A stretch of 64,000 nt of DNA from Allokutzneria sp. A3M-2-11 16 (GCF_024213555.1 NZ_JANAVO010000006.1:62001-126000), one strand, 5' to 3'; positions 26,586 to 35,044 are shown, counted from the first letter of the stretch. Numbers and translations: made by a program. The notes: a model not told the origin generated them from the letters alone.

Positions 26586-27658
26586 GCACGACCACGGAGT
26601 CCGTTCCGGCCGCGGGCGTGGCCGGGAAGCTGTCGGCGCTGGACCGGTTTCTGCCCGTGTGGATCGGCGCGGCGATGGTCGCCGGTCTGCTGGCCGGGCG
26701 GTGGGTTCCCGGGCTGGACAACGGGTTGAACGCGGTGACGGTGGACGGGATCTCGCTGCCGATCGCGATCGGCCTGTTGGTGATGATGTACCCGGTGCTG
26801 GCCAAGGTCCGCTACGACCGGCTGGACACCGTCACCCGGGACCGGCGGCTGCTGTGGTCCTCGCTGGCGCTGAACTGGGTGCTCGGCCCGGCGCTGATGT
26901 TCGGGCTCGCGTGGGCGCTGCTGCCGGACCTGCCCGCCTACCGGACCGGGTTGATCATCGTCGGGCTTGCCCGCTGCATCGCCATGGTGATCATCTGGAA
27001 TGACCTGGCGTGCGGGGACCGGGAGGCCGCGGCGGTGCTGGTCGCACTGAACTCGGTGTTCCAGGTGCTGGCCTTCGGCCTGCTGGGCTGGTTCTACCTG
27101 GCGGTGCTGCCCGGCTGGCTCGGGTTGCCGCAGGGCGGCCTGGCGGTGTCGGGGTGGCAGATCGCCAAGAGCGTGCTGATCTTCCTCGGCATCCCGTTGC
27201 TGGCCGGGTACCTGACGCGCCGTCTGGGGGAGAAGGCCAGGGGTCGCGACTGGTACGAGACGAGGTTCCTGCCGAAGGTGGGACCGGTCGCGCTGTACGG
27301 GCTGCTGTTCACCATCGTGGTGCTCTTCGCCTTGCAGGGCGAGCAGATCACCAGCCGCCCATGGGACGTCGTCCGGATCGCGGTGCCGCTACTGGCCTAC
27401 TTCGCGTTGATGTGGGCCGGTTCCTACGCCCTCGGCGCGGCACTGGGCCTGGGTTATGAGCGCACCACGACACTGGCGTTCACCGCGGCGGGCAACAACT
27501 TCGAGCTCGCGATCGCGGTTGCCATCGCGACCTTCGGCGCCACCAGCGGCGAAGCCCTGGCGGGGGTGGTCGGTCCGCTGATCGAGGTGCCGGTGCTCGT
27601 CGGCCTGGTCTACGTCTCCCTGGCGCTGCGCCGCCGCTTCACCGTCGTGTCTCGCTGA
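26582..27658 (+). CDS. acr3: Arsenite efflux permease Acr3
   Basis: The 358-residue protein has ten membrane segments and the Acr3 hallmarks: LPIAIGLLVMMYPVLAKVRYD, the transmembrane cysteine block GLARCIAMVIIWNDLACGD, and FTAAGNNFELAIAVAIATFG. Acr3 (BASS superfamily) extrudes As(III) using the proton-motive force. The start ATG overlaps the arsR stop. A 16-bp gap separates it from arsC, so the three genes form one operon. Confidence 0.95.
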   Translation: MSTTTESVPAAGVAGKLSALDRFLPVWIGAAMVAGLLAGRWVPGLDNGLNAVTVDGISLPIAIGLLVMMYPVLAKVRYDRLDTVTRDRRLLWSSLALNWVLGPALMFGLAWALLPDLPAYRTGLIIVGLARCIAMVIIWNDLACGDREAAAVLVALNSVFQVLAFGLLGWFYLAVLPGWLGLPQGGLAVSGWQIAKSVLIFLGIPLLAGYLTRRLGEKARGRDWYETRFLPKVGPVALYGLLFTIVVLFALQGEQITSRPWDVVRIAVPLLAYFALMWAGSYALGAALGLGYERTTTLAFTAAGNNFELAIAVAIATFGATSGEALAGVVGPLIEVPVLVGLVYVSLALRRRFTVVSR

Positions 27659-27674
27659 CAACCGAGGAGTCACC

Positions 27675-28073
27675 GTGTCCGCTGTTCCCGAGGTGTTGTT
27701 CGTCTGCGTGCACAACGCGGGCCGCTCGCAGATGGCCGCCGCGCTGCTGCACCACCACGCCCAGGGCCGGGTGCTGGTCCGCTCGGCCGGTTCCGCTCCG
27801 GCGGAGTCGGTCAACCCGGCGGTGGTGGAGGTGATGGCCGAACTCGGGCTGGACCTGTCCGGAGAGTGCCCGAAACTGTTGAGCACCGAGGCTGTGCGCG
27901 CGGCCGATGTGGTGATCACGATGGGCTGCGGTGACGCCTGCCCCGTCTTCCCCGGCAAGCGCTACCTCGACTGGCAGTTGGAGGACCCGGCGGGCAAACC
28001 GGTGGAGCAGGTGCGGCCGATCCGCGAGGAGATCGACCGCCGCGTGCGCGCGCTGCTCGCCGAACTCGCTTAG
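27675..28073 (+). CDS. arsC: Arsenate reductase ArsC (low-molecular-weight phosphatase fold)
   Basis: The 132-residue protein has the P-loop VCVHNAGRSQMA (catalytic C11, R17) and further cysteines C65, C85 and C89 (GLDLSGECPK and MGCGDACPVFPGKRYLDW). This is the thioredoxin- or mycothiol-coupled ArsC type that reduces As(V) to As(III) for export by Acr3. The sequence does not settle which thiol system is used; an actinomycete would have mycothiol. The start is GTG with GAGGAG upstream. A hairpin repeat follows the gene. Confidence 0.92.
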   Translation: MSAVPEVLFVCVHNAGRSQMAAALLHHHAQGRVLVRSAGSAPAESVNPAVVEVMAELGLDLSGECPKLLSTEAVRAADVVITMGCGDACPVFPGKRYLDWQLEDPAGKPVEQVRPIREEIDRRVRALLAELA

Positions 28074-28106
28074 GGCTTGTCCCGCATGGCATCCAAGCAC
28101 CCCACC

Positions 28107-28275
28107 CACCAAGTAAGCTGTGCCTATGCGCCCCAACCGCCCCCGCACCCAACGCGAGGCGGCCGCAACCTAGAGATCTCCCGTTTCGTACTCATAGCGG
28201 GGAAGAGAGCGCTCCCAAATCCCGGCAAGAGTACGAAACGGAAGATCTTGGCGGCCTCAGCGGGGGATGAGGGTG
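28107..28275 (+). repeat. GTTTCGTACTC hairpin repeat, copy D with conserved flanks
   Basis: The core hairpin is 28180-28241. Left module 28107-28179 (includes aagtaagctgtgcctatgcg and aacgcgaggcggcc) and right module 28242-28275 (cggcctcagcgggggatgag) both recur around copy E in reverse orientation and partly around B and F. The whole unit of about 169 bp therefore behaves as one element, not just a terminator hairpin. It separates the convergent arsC and ArsO-like genes. Confidence 0.9.
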
Positions 28276-28301
28276 TGAGGCGGATGTGTGTGGGACGCGG
28301 C

Positions 28302-29336
28302 TTAGTGGGCTAGTAGGCGGGGAACGGCGTAGCGGGCGTCGCGGGCGACTCCGCGCAACGTTGCCGAGGAGAGGCTGCGTTGCCACTCCAGGCCGACGTA
28401 CCCCAAGCCCGGATGCGTCGTGGACAGACCGCGTCGCTGGAGCGGCCTGCCCTGAGCGTCGAGTGCGCCCAGAGTGGTGAGGTACGACAGATCGGGCTTG
28501 TAGCCGGTGGCCAGGATGATCGTGTCCACGCGCTCGCGGGTGCCATCGGGCCAGGTGACCCGAGTGCCGTCGACGGCGGTGAACATGCGCCGTTGGTCTG
28601 GGGCTCCGGAGGTCAGCGCCGCGCGGTAGCGGCCGTGATCGAGCACCGGCTGATGTGGCGGGTTGCGCAACAGGTGCCCGATCGGGACGGTGTCGATGCC
28701 GGTCACGGTGGACCAGAAGTGCACGTCCCGGCCGAGAGGCCGCTGCGGGACGAACCGCACCGGGCTGCGGGTCGCCAGGGTGACTCGGGCGTGGGCGGCG
28801 AGTTCGACGCCGACCTGCACCGCGGTGTTCCCCGCGCCGACCACCACGACCCGCTGTCCCGTGAACGGCGTGGGCTCCCGGTAGTCCGCGGAGTGCAGGA
28901 GGGTGCCGGTGAACGATCGCAGATTCGGTCGGTTGGGGCGGCCGAACGAGCCGGTGGCCGCGACCAAGACGCGCGTTCCCAGTTCGGTGCCATCGGCGAG
29001 CCGGACCCGAAACCCTGTCCCGTCACGGTGGACGGCCTCGACGCGGTGGCCCGTGCGGATGTCCACGGCGAGGTGCTTGGCGTAGCGGCGCAAGTAGTCG
29101 ACGACCTCGTCGCGGCGCGGGTAGCGCGCCGGATCACCGGGGAAAGCCAGACCCGGCAGACCGCTGTAGCGGGCTGGGGAGAACAGGGTGAGGCTGTCGT
29201 AGTAGGACGGCCACGACCCCACCGCCTCCGATTTGGCTTCCAGCACAACAGGTTCGCGACCGGCGCGGCGCAGCGCGTGAGCGGTGGCGAGCCCGGCTTG
29301 CCCGCCGCCGATGACGAGAGCGTCGATGTCGGTCAC
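28302..29336 (-). CDS. ArsO-like flavin monooxygenase
   Basis: The 344-residue protein has an N-terminal FAD motif (ALVIGGGQAGLATAHALRRAG), an NADPH motif (VVVVGAGNTAVQVGVELAAHA), and ILATGYKPDLSYL near the end. These fit the flavin-containing/ArsO-like monooxygenases often found in actinobacterial ars islands. The GTG start overlaps the stop of the upstream flavoprotein gene by four bases (GTGA), so the pair is translationally coupled. The substrate is inferred from context (an organic or trivalent arsenical), not shown by sequence. The stop lies at the outer edge of repeat copy D. Confidence 0.85.
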   Translation of the reverse strand: MTDIDALVIGGGQAGLATAHALRRAGREPVVLEAKSEAVGSWPSYYDSLTLFSPARYSGLPGLAFPGDPARYPRRDEVVDYLRRYAKHLAVDIRTGHRVEAVHRDGTGFRVRLADGTELGTRVLVAATGSFGRPNRPNLRSFTGTLLHSADYREPTPFTGQRVVVVGAGNTAVQVGVELAAHARVTLATRSPVRFVPQRPLGRDVHFWSTVTGIDTVPIGHLLRNPPHQPVLDHGRYRAALTSGAPDQRRMFTAVDGTRVTWPDGTRERVDTIILATGYKPDLSYLTTLGALDAQGRPLQRRGLSTTHPGLGYVGLEWQRSLSSATLRGVARDARYAVPRLLAH

Positions 29337-30601
29337 CGGACACCACAGCAGGCGCCGTCCTGGTCCTCGGCGGGCGCGTCGAAGACACCGGAACCGCCGC
29401 AGACCCCGGTTTCCGGCAGCACCAGTTCCACCCGCTCCGCGGATTCCCGATCCCCGGCCAGCGCGGCGGCGATCGAGCGGACCTGCTCGTACCCGGTGAG
29501 CGCCAGGAACGTCGGCGCGCGGCCGTAGCTCTTCATCCCGGCCAGGAACACGTTCGGCTCCGGGTGCGCCAGCTCCTTCACCCCGTGCGGGTAGACGGTG
29601 CCGCACGAGTGCACGTTCGGATCGATCAGCGGCGCCAGTCCCACCGGCGCCTGCAACGTCGCGTCCAAGGCGAGGCGAACCTCGGACAGCCACGACAGGT
29701 CCGGGCGGAACCCGGCCAGCACCACCACCTCGTCGACCGCCTCGATGCGCTGACCCTCCGACGACACCAGCACTACGCGGTCGTTCTCATCGCGGGCGAC
29801 GGCCTCGGTGCGGAACCCGGTGACGACGCGGATCTGGCCGGACTCCACCGCGGCTTTCGCCCGCAGGCCGAGCGCGCCGCGAGCCGGAAGCTGATCGGCC
29901 TCGCCGCCACCGAACACCGCCCCGACCGCGCCCCGCCGCAACAGCCAGGTGACCCTCGTCGACGGCTCCCGCTCGGCGAAGGCGACCAGCGCGGTCAGCG
30001 CCGAGTGCCCGCTGCCCGCCACCACCACGTGCCTGCCCGCGTATCGCCCGACGACGGTCAGGTCGGGGACCCGGTAGGCGATCCGGTCCGCCGCCTCGGT
30101 TTCGCCGATCGCGGGCAGACCGTCCCCGCCCAGTGGATTGGGCGAGGTCCACGTGCCGGAAGCGTCGATCACCGCACGGGCGGTGATCCGCTCCTGGCGG
30201 CCATCGGCGGTGCGCACGTGCACGGTCAGCGGCTCGGACTCGCGCCCGGCGTCGACCACCCGGTCCCGGCCGCGCCGCGCGACCCCCACCACCTCGGCGC
30301 CGAACCGGACGCGGTCGCCGAGCACCCGCGCCAACGGCGCCAGGTACGACTCCGCCCACTCCGCCCCCGTCGGATAGCCGTCCGCGGGCGGCTGTTGCCA
30401 GCCCTCCGCCTCCAGCAACCGGCGCGCGGCCGGTGCCACCAGCTCGGACCAGCGGGAGAACAACCGCACGTGGTGCCACTGCGCCACCGCCGCTCCGGCC
30501 CGGTCGCCCCGCTCCAGCACCAGCGGCTCCAGTCCCCGTTCGACCAGCTCCGCGGCGGCGGCCAGCCCCACCGGCCCCGCTCCGACGACCACGATGGACA
30601 T
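29333..30601 (-). CDS. FAD/NAD(P)-binding oxidoreductase of the arsenic island, cysteine-rich tail
   Basis: The 422-residue protein has an FAD motif (SIVVVGAGPVGLAAAAELVERG), an NAD(P) motif (HVVVAGSGHSALTALVAFAERE) and the late block FLAGMKSYGRAPTFLALTGYEQ. It belongs to the flavoprotein monooxygenase/thioredoxin-reductase-like group seen beside ArsR-type genes. Its C-terminus has a CG pair and a CC pair (VCGGSG, then ACCGVR), which could relay electrons or bind As(III). The ATG at 30601 follows AAAGGTG; a GTG at 30610 is less likely. It is divergent from the ArsR-GNAT fusion across a large operator. Confidence 0.85.
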   Translation of the reverse strand: MSIVVVGAGPVGLAAAAELVERGLEPLVLERGDRAGAAVAQWHHVRLFSRWSELVAPAARRLLEAEGWQQPPADGYPTGAEWAESYLAPLARVLGDRVRFGAEVVGVARRGRDRVVDAGRESEPLTVHVRTADGRQERITARAVIDASGTWTSPNPLGGDGLPAIGETEAADRIAYRVPDLTVVGRYAGRHVVVAGSGHSALTALVAFAEREPSTRVTWLLRRGAVGAVFGGGEADQLPARGALGLRAKAAVESGQIRVVTGFRTEAVARDENDRVVLVSSEGQRIEAVDEVVVLAGFRPDLSWLSEVRLALDATLQAPVGLAPLIDPNVHSCGTVYPHGVKELAHPEPNVFLAGMKSYGRAPTFLALTGYEQVRSIAAALAGDRESAERVELVLPETGVCGGSGVFDAPAEDQDGACCGVR

Positions 30602-30620
30602 GCCCGACACCTTTCATCGA

Positions 30621-30690
30621 TCCGGCTCGATTGATGAGCCGGACAGTATCGACTCGCGTCGATGAAGGCAACCATCGATGCGAGTCGATA
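30621..30690. promoter_or_regulatory. Divergent ars operator and promoters
   Basis: Two inverted repeats fill the divergent gap. One has arms TCCGGCTC / GAGCCGGA (30621-30643). The other has arms starting TATCGACTCGC and ending GCGAGTCGATA, extended by GTCGATG/CATCGA inside (30647-30690). A -10-like TATACT at 30689-30694 serves the ArsR-GNAT gene, and a GATACT on the other strand serves the flavoprotein operon. Binding by the ArsR domain would block both. Confidence 0.7.
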
Positions 30691-30701
30691 TACTCGGCGC
30701 C

Positions 30702-31541
30702 ATGCCGATCGCGCTGCCCCAGGCCCAGGTCCTGCCCGCCACGGAGGCCGCAACCTACGCCGACTGGTTCGCCTGCCTCGCCGAGCCCGTCCGCGTCCGC
30801 CTGCTGCACGCCGTGGCCACCAGCCCGAAGGGCATCACCGTCGGCGCGCTCACCCAGGTCCTGGGCACCAGCCAGTCCACGACCTCCCACCACGTGCGCA
30901 AACTCGCCGACGTCGGGTTCGTCCACCTGCGCAAGGAGGGCACCGCCACCATCGTCACGGTCAACGAGGCGTGCTGCGCCGGGCTGCCGCACGCCGCCGA
31001 CGCCGTCATGGGGCTGCTCGCCCAGCGCCCCTGCTGCCCGGACGACGTGCCCGCCGACGTCACCGTGCGCGCCCTCGAACCCGGCGACTGGGCCGCGGTG
31101 CGCCGCATCTACGCCGAAGGCATCGCCACCGGGATCGCCACGTTCGAGACCGCCGTGCCCAGTCGCGCCAGCCTCGACGCGAAATGGCTGCCCGATCACC
31201 GCTGGGTCGCCGAGCGCGACGGCGAGGTCGTCGGCTGGACCGCCGCCTGCCCGGCCTCGACGCGCGAGTGCTACGCCGGAGTCGCCGAGACCTCCGTTTA
31301 CGTCGGTGCCGGGCAGCGTGGCCGGGGGATCGGCAAAGCCTTGCTGCGCAAGCAAGTCCTGGCCGCCGACGATGCCGGGCTCTGGACCCTGCAAACCTCG
31401 ATCTTCACCGAGAACCGCGCCAGCGTCTCCCTGCACCACGCCGCCGGTTACCGCACCGTCGGCATCCGCGAACGCGTCGCCCAGCTCAACGGGGCCTGGC
31501 ACGACACCGTTCTCATCGAACGCCGCTCACCGGTCCGATGA
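30702..31541 (+). CDS. ArsR-GNAT fusion (ArsR repressor fused to ArsN-like acetyltransferase)
   Basis: Residues about 15-105 form an ArsR winged HTH (CLAEPVRVRLLHAVATS, then GTSQSTTSHHVRKLADVGFV). It is followed by two CC pairs (NEACCAGLPHAA, then RPCCPDD) that could bind a trivalent arsenical. From about 115 on is a phosphinothricin-acetyltransferase-like GNAT domain (VRALEPGDWAAVRRIYAEGI, acetyl-CoA loop GQRGRGIGKALL, and FTENRASVSLHHAAGYRTVG). The ArsN/PAT group is known to acetylate amino-acid analogues such as phosphinothricin and arsinothricin. I start at the ATG at 30702, which fits leaderless transcription from TATACT; an ATG at 30678 is in frame. Confidence 0.88.
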   Translation: MPIALPQAQVLPATEAATYADWFACLAEPVRVRLLHAVATSPKGITVGALTQVLGTSQSTTSHHVRKLADVGFVHLRKEGTATIVTVNEACCAGLPHAADAVMGLLAQRPCCPDDVPADVTVRALEPGDWAAVRRIYAEGIATGIATFETAVPSRASLDAKWLPDHRWVAERDGEVVGWTAACPASTRECYAGVAETSVYVGAGQRGRGIGKALLRKQVLAADDAGLWTLQTSIFTENRASVSLHHAAGYRTVGIRERVAQLNGAWHDTVLIERRSPVR

Positions 31542-31548
31542 GCCGTGG

Positions 31549-32148
31549 TCAGGGGAGTTCGTAGACCTGGCCGGTCTGGGCGCCCTCGACGGAGCGGACG
31601 TATGCCTGGGCGACGTCGGCGACGTTCACGGGCGGCATCCCCGGGAAGTAGTCGCCGTAGTCGGCAAGGCTCTCGGTGAAGACGGTGGGGCTGATCGCGT
31701 TGATGCGCCGCGGTGCGATCTCGATGGCCGCCGCGCGGACGAACGCCTCGACCGCGCCGTTGGCCATCGAAGCCGCGGCGCCGGTCGGGACCGGTTCACG
31801 GCTGAGCACGCCGGTGATCAACGTGAACGAGCCGCGCTCGGCGACGTGCGGAATGCCTTGGCGCACAAGCTCGATCTGGCTCAGCACCTTGCCGCGGAAG
31901 CCCGCGAGGTAGTCCTCGGGCGCCAGGTCGGCGAGCGGCTTGAACGGGACGTCACCCGCGGCGCTGACCACGGCGTCCACCGGACCGGCCGCCGCGTAGA
32001 GCGCCGCGACCCCGGCCGGGTCGGTGATGTCGTGGCGCAGGTCCCCGGCACTGCGGCCGACCGTGCGAACCTCGTGCCCGCGGCCGGACAGGGCCTTGTG
32101 CACGGCCGTGCCGAGCTTCCCGGTCGCGCCGATCAACAGAATTCTCAT
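31549..32148 (-). CDS. Short-chain dehydrogenase/reductase
   Basis: The 199-residue protein begins MRILLIGATGKLGTAVHKAL, a Rossmann GxxGxxG start. It has NAD(P)-site blocks DAVVSAAGDVPF and RINAISPTVFTES. The usual catalytic YxxxK is replaced in position by SMANGAVEAFVR, so the classical Tyr is missing, as in other short SDR family members of this size. It is divergent from the LysR gene with a 69-bp gap, making it a likely target. Its 3' end is 7 bp from the ArsR-GNAT gene. Confidence 0.85.
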   Translation of the reverse strand: MRILLIGATGKLGTAVHKALSGRGHEVRTVGRSAGDLRHDITDPAGVAALYAAAGPVDAVVSAAGDVPFKPLADLAPEDYLAGFRGKVLSQIELVRQGIPHVAERGSFTLITGVLSREPVPTGAAASMANGAVEAFVRAAAIEIAPRRINAISPTVFTESLADYGDYFPGMPPVNVADVAQAYVRSVEGAQTGQVYELP

Positions 32149-32217
32149 GGGCGCGACACTAGAACGGGCCGCTTCGCGAGTGAAATGCCGTTTCTACGGT
32201 GTTTATGCTTGGTGGTT

Positions 32218-33099
32218 ATGAATGTTGAGGTGCGGCACCTGAAGGCGCTCGCGGCGATCGGCGACGAGGGCACGATCACCGACGCCGCCCTCGCGCTGCG
32301 CGTCAGCCAGCCCGCGCTCTCGCGCACATTGGACCAGCTGGAGCGCCGTCTCGGCACTCGCCTGGTCGAGCGCACCACGCGGAGCCTCGCGCTGACCGCG
32401 GCGGGGAAACGCCTGTGGGAGCACGCGCACCGCATCCTCAACCAGCTCGACGACGCGCTCGCGGAGGCATCGGCGGACGCCGCGCCGCGTCCGCTGCGGG
32501 CCGCCTTCGCCTGGGCGATGCTCGGCAAGCACACCGTGCCGTTGCTGCGGGCCTGGCGCGAGCGGTGGCCGGAGGTCCCGGTCGAGGTGCGGCGCGTCGA
32601 CGATCCCGAAGGCGCGCTGCGGCGGGGCGAGGCGGACGTGGCGTTCCTGCGGAGCGAGCCCAGTGCGGAGTTCGCCCACTTCGCGTTGACGCGGGAACAG
32701 CGGATGGTCGCCGTCCCCGAGCAGCACCCGTTGGCGGACAAGGATGTCGTGTTCCTGGCCGACCTCGTCGACGAGCCGGTCGTGCTGTGCTCGACCGCGG
32801 CGACGTCCGGGGCCGAGCTGTGGCCGGAAACCGCGCGGCCGCACGTCTTCCAGGTTCCGGGTGTCTACGAGTGGCTGACCACGGTCGCCACCGGTGAGGC
32901 GGTCGGCGTGACCACCGAGGGCACCAGTCACAGCCATCCCCACCCCGGCGTCCACTACCTCGCGCTCGCCGACGCCGACCCGGTGACCGTTCACCTCGCC
33001 TGGCCGAGCGAGATCGTTCATCCCGCAACGAGCGAGTTCTGCGAGCTGGTCCGGCGACAGCTCACACCGTCCACGCGACAACCCCGTCCGGGCGGATGA
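32218..33099 (+). CDS. LysR-family transcriptional regulator
   Basis: The 293-residue protein starts MNVEVRHLKALAAIGDEGTI with a LysR HTH (AALALRVSQPALSRTLDQLERRLGTRLVERT). The effector domain (PRPLRAAFAWAMLGKHTVPLLRAW onward) resembles LysR proteins controlling a divergent SDR. The ATG at 32218 lies 69 bp from the SDR start. It probably regulates that gene in response to a small metabolite. Confidence 0.88.
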   Translation: MNVEVRHLKALAAIGDEGTITDAALALRVSQPALSRTLDQLERRLGTRLVERTTRSLALTAAGKRLWEHAHRILNQLDDALAEASADAAPRPLRAAFAWAMLGKHTVPLLRAWRERWPEVPVEVRRVDDPEGALRRGEADVAFLRSEPSAEFAHFALTREQRMVAVPEQHPLADKDVVFLADLVDEPVVLCSTAATSGAELWPETARPHVFQVPGVYEWLTTVATGEAVGVTTEGTSHSHPHPGVHYLALADADPVTVHLAWPSEIVHPATSEFCELVRRQLTPSTRQPRPGG

Positions 33100-33138
33100 G
33101 GGTCGGACCCTCGGCCGGCTTGAGTGCAAGATGTGCGC

Positions 33139-33546
33139 ATGCACTCGATCAGCACGGTGGCTAAGGCGTTCGGCGTGCCGGTCTCCACGCTGCGCTACTA
33201 CGACGATCTCGGCCTGCTCGCACCGGCGGAGCGCAGGGGGAACGTCCGGTACTACGGGCGCGCCGAGCTGGAGCGGCTGGCGTTGATCCAGCGGCTGCAC
33301 CACCAGGGGCTGGTCAGCCTCGCCGACACCGCCGAGCTGCTGGGCGACGGGTCGCGCGGCCGCGAGGTGCTGACCACCGCCGCGGGCGCGATCGCCGACC
33401 GCATCGCCGAGCTGACCTCCGCCCACCGCCTGCTCGAACACCTGTTGACCTGTCCCAACGCCGACCCGGTCCGGGACTGCACGACCATGCGCGCGGAGCT
33501 GGATGAGATCATCGACGCAGCTCTGGCCGACCAGGAGACCTCGTGA
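33139..33546 (+). CDS. MerR-family transcriptional regulator
   Basis: The 135-residue protein has the MerR winged HTH (ISTVAKAFGVPVSTLRYYDDLGLL and RYYGRAELERLALIQRL), a dimerisation coiled coil (about 80-105) and a short C-terminal tail with two cysteines (LLTCPNADPVRDCTTM). This could be a small-molecule or redox sensor. The ATG at 33139 is 15 bp inside an alternative in-frame start. Its stop overlaps the GTG of the LURP-one gene by four bases. Confidence 0.88.
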   Translation: MHSISTVAKAFGVPVSTLRYYDDLGLLAPAERRGNVRYYGRAELERLALIQRLHHQGLVSLADTAELLGDGSRGREVLTTAAGAIADRIAELTSAHRLLEHLLTCPNADPVRDCTTMRAELDEIIDAALADQETS

Positions 33547-34106
33547 CACTGCCCGGATTCGACTCACTGCTCGTGGAACAGCCCTGGAGCGCCTCTCGGC
33601 ACCTGTGGAGCACGCGCTACGAGTGTTCCGTGTACAGCGAACAGGGCGCCCTGCTGGCGACCGTCACCGAGCGCAAGAGGCTCCGACCGCTCCGGAAAGT
33701 CTTGCGTGCCACGGGTTTCTCCGGGCGCACGGTGTTCGATCTGGTTGTGGCGCAACAAGGGTTCCCGTTGCTGGCCATCCGGAAGGGCGTGGGGCGACCG
33801 CCGCTCGAAGTGACGCGACCGGACGGCGCGGCGCTCGGGTCGGTGCGGCAGGTCCGGCGTGGTGTCTACGCGTTGCTCGATCCGGCCGGGCAGCAGCTCT
33901 GCCTTTTGCACGAGGTCGTCACGTTCACCCCTGGCGCGATCGGCAAGCGGGACGGCCGCAGGGTGCGCCGCGATTCCCTTCGGCTGCAACCGAATCTTCC
34001 GGAGTCCGTTCGGTCTCTGGCGTTGGCCGCGTGCGTCGCGTATGACGTGGTGCGGGGAATCGGCACGAACCACACCAGCGGCGCGTTCGACTTCCCCACC
34101 GCCTGA
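33543..34106 (+). CDS. LURP-one-related/scramblase-like protein
   Basis: The 187-residue protein has no clear membrane segment in its N-terminal two thirds. Its beta-rich pattern (DSLLVEQPWSASRHLWSTRYECSVYSEQGALLATV...FDLVVAQQGFPLLAIRKG...GSVRQVRRGVYALLDPAGQQL) fits the tubby-like LURP-one/phospholipid-scramblase superfamily. Its function in bacteria is not known. It is translationally coupled to the MerR regulator (GTGA overlap), so the regulator may control it, perhaps at the membrane. Confidence 0.75.
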   Translation: MTLPGFDSLLVEQPWSASRHLWSTRYECSVYSEQGALLATVTERKRLRPLRKVLRATGFSGRTVFDLVVAQQGFPLLAIRKGVGRPPLEVTRPDGAALGSVRQVRRGVYALLDPAGQQLCLLHEVVTFTPGAIGKRDGRRVRRDSLRLQPNLPESVRSLALAACVAYDVVRGIGTNHTSGAFDFPTA

Positions 34107-34126
34107 GTCGACCCCGGGAGGCATTG

Positions 34127-35044
34127 ATGCGCCGTGCGTTCGGCATCGCCCTGCTCTTGCTGATGGCAGCCATGCCCGGCGCCTCCGCCGAATCGCCGCA
34201 CGGAGGGCAGGTGCGGACCGCGTCGGCCGCTTCGCCCGCACTCGGCGAGGACATCCGCTACACCGTCTACCTGCCGCGCGGCTACGACCGCGACACGGTG
34301 CGGCGCTTCCCGGTGCTGTACCTGCTGCACGGCCGGGGGGACACGATGACCGCGTGGACGCGGGTCAAGCCGGAGCTGGACCGCATGATCGCCCGCCGCG
34401 AGATCCCGCCGGTGCTCGCCGTCCTGCCGGACGCGCCCTGGAGCGGTCGGGGGAACTACTACGTCGACTCCGCCCACACCGGTGGCCGCCCGGTCGAGAC
34501 CGCGCTGACCCGGGACCTTGTGTCCCATGTGGACAGTACATATAGGACGGTCCGGCAGCGCGACGCGCGCCTGGTCGGCGGCTACTCGATGGGCGGAGCA
34601 GGAGCGCTGCGCTACGCGCTGGCCCATCAGGACACGTTCGGCCACGCCCTGGTGCTCTCGCCCGCCGTCTACACGCCGCTGCCGCCCGCCGAGTCCTCCG
34701 CGCGGGAGTTCGGGGCGTACGGCTCGGGGGAGCGGCTCTTCGACGAGCAGGTCTACCGGAGGCTGAACTACCCGGCGCTGCTGCCCCTGCTGCGCAAGGA
34801 GATCCCGACGCGGCTCTACATCGCGGTCGGCGACGACGAGTGGCCCAACCCCGATCCGGCCGAGGCCCGGCACGACATCGACTTCGAATCCGCGGCGCTC
34901 TACAACTCCGCACGGCGCGGACCTGGGGTAACGGCGGAGTTGCGAATCAGCAACGGCGGCCACGACTGGAAGGTGTGGACGCCCGCCTTCGCGGACGCGT
35001 TGCGGCACTTCGCACCGAGTCTGCGGTCCTCCTGCGGCTGTTAG
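34127..35044 (+). CDS. Secreted esterase (Esterase D/Fes-like)
   Basis: The 305-residue protein has a signal peptide (to about residue 22, GASA-ES). It has the esterase-family block RRFPVLYLLHGRGDTMTAW, the nucleophile elbow GGYSMGGAGALRYAL and the closing GGHDWKVWTPAF with the catalytic His. This is the S-formylglutathione hydrolase/antigen-85-like fold, so a secreted carboxylesterase, acyltransferase or feruloyl esterase role is possible. The ATG at 34127 is preceded by GGGAGG. Confidence 0.88.
   Translation: MRRAFGIALLLLMAAMPGASAESPHGGQVRTASAASPALGEDIRYTVYLPRGYDRDTVRRFPVLYLLHGRGDTMTAWTRVKPELDRMIARREIPPVLAVLPDAPWSGRGNYYVDSAHTGGRPVETALTRDLVSHVDSTYRTVRQRDARLVGGYSMGGAGALRYALAHQDTFGHALVLSPAVYTPLPPAESSAREFGAYGSGERLFDEQVYRRLNYPALLPLLRKEIPTRLYIAVGDDEWPNPDPAEARHDIDFESAALYNSARRGPGVTAELRISNGGHDWKVWTPAFADALRHFAPSLRSSCGC

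Noticed and set aside
28302-29336. ArsH or thioredoxin reductase (ArsT) assignment for the first flavoprotein
   Set aside because: There is no CxxC redox pair as in thioredoxin reductase, and the FAD plus NADPH spacing fits flavin monooxygenases rather than the FMN-binding ArsH.
30433-32217. N-terminal extension of the LysR frame through the ArsR-GNAT and SDR genes
   Set aside because: It is a shadow of other genes; the LysR protein begins at 32218 with a typical N-terminus.
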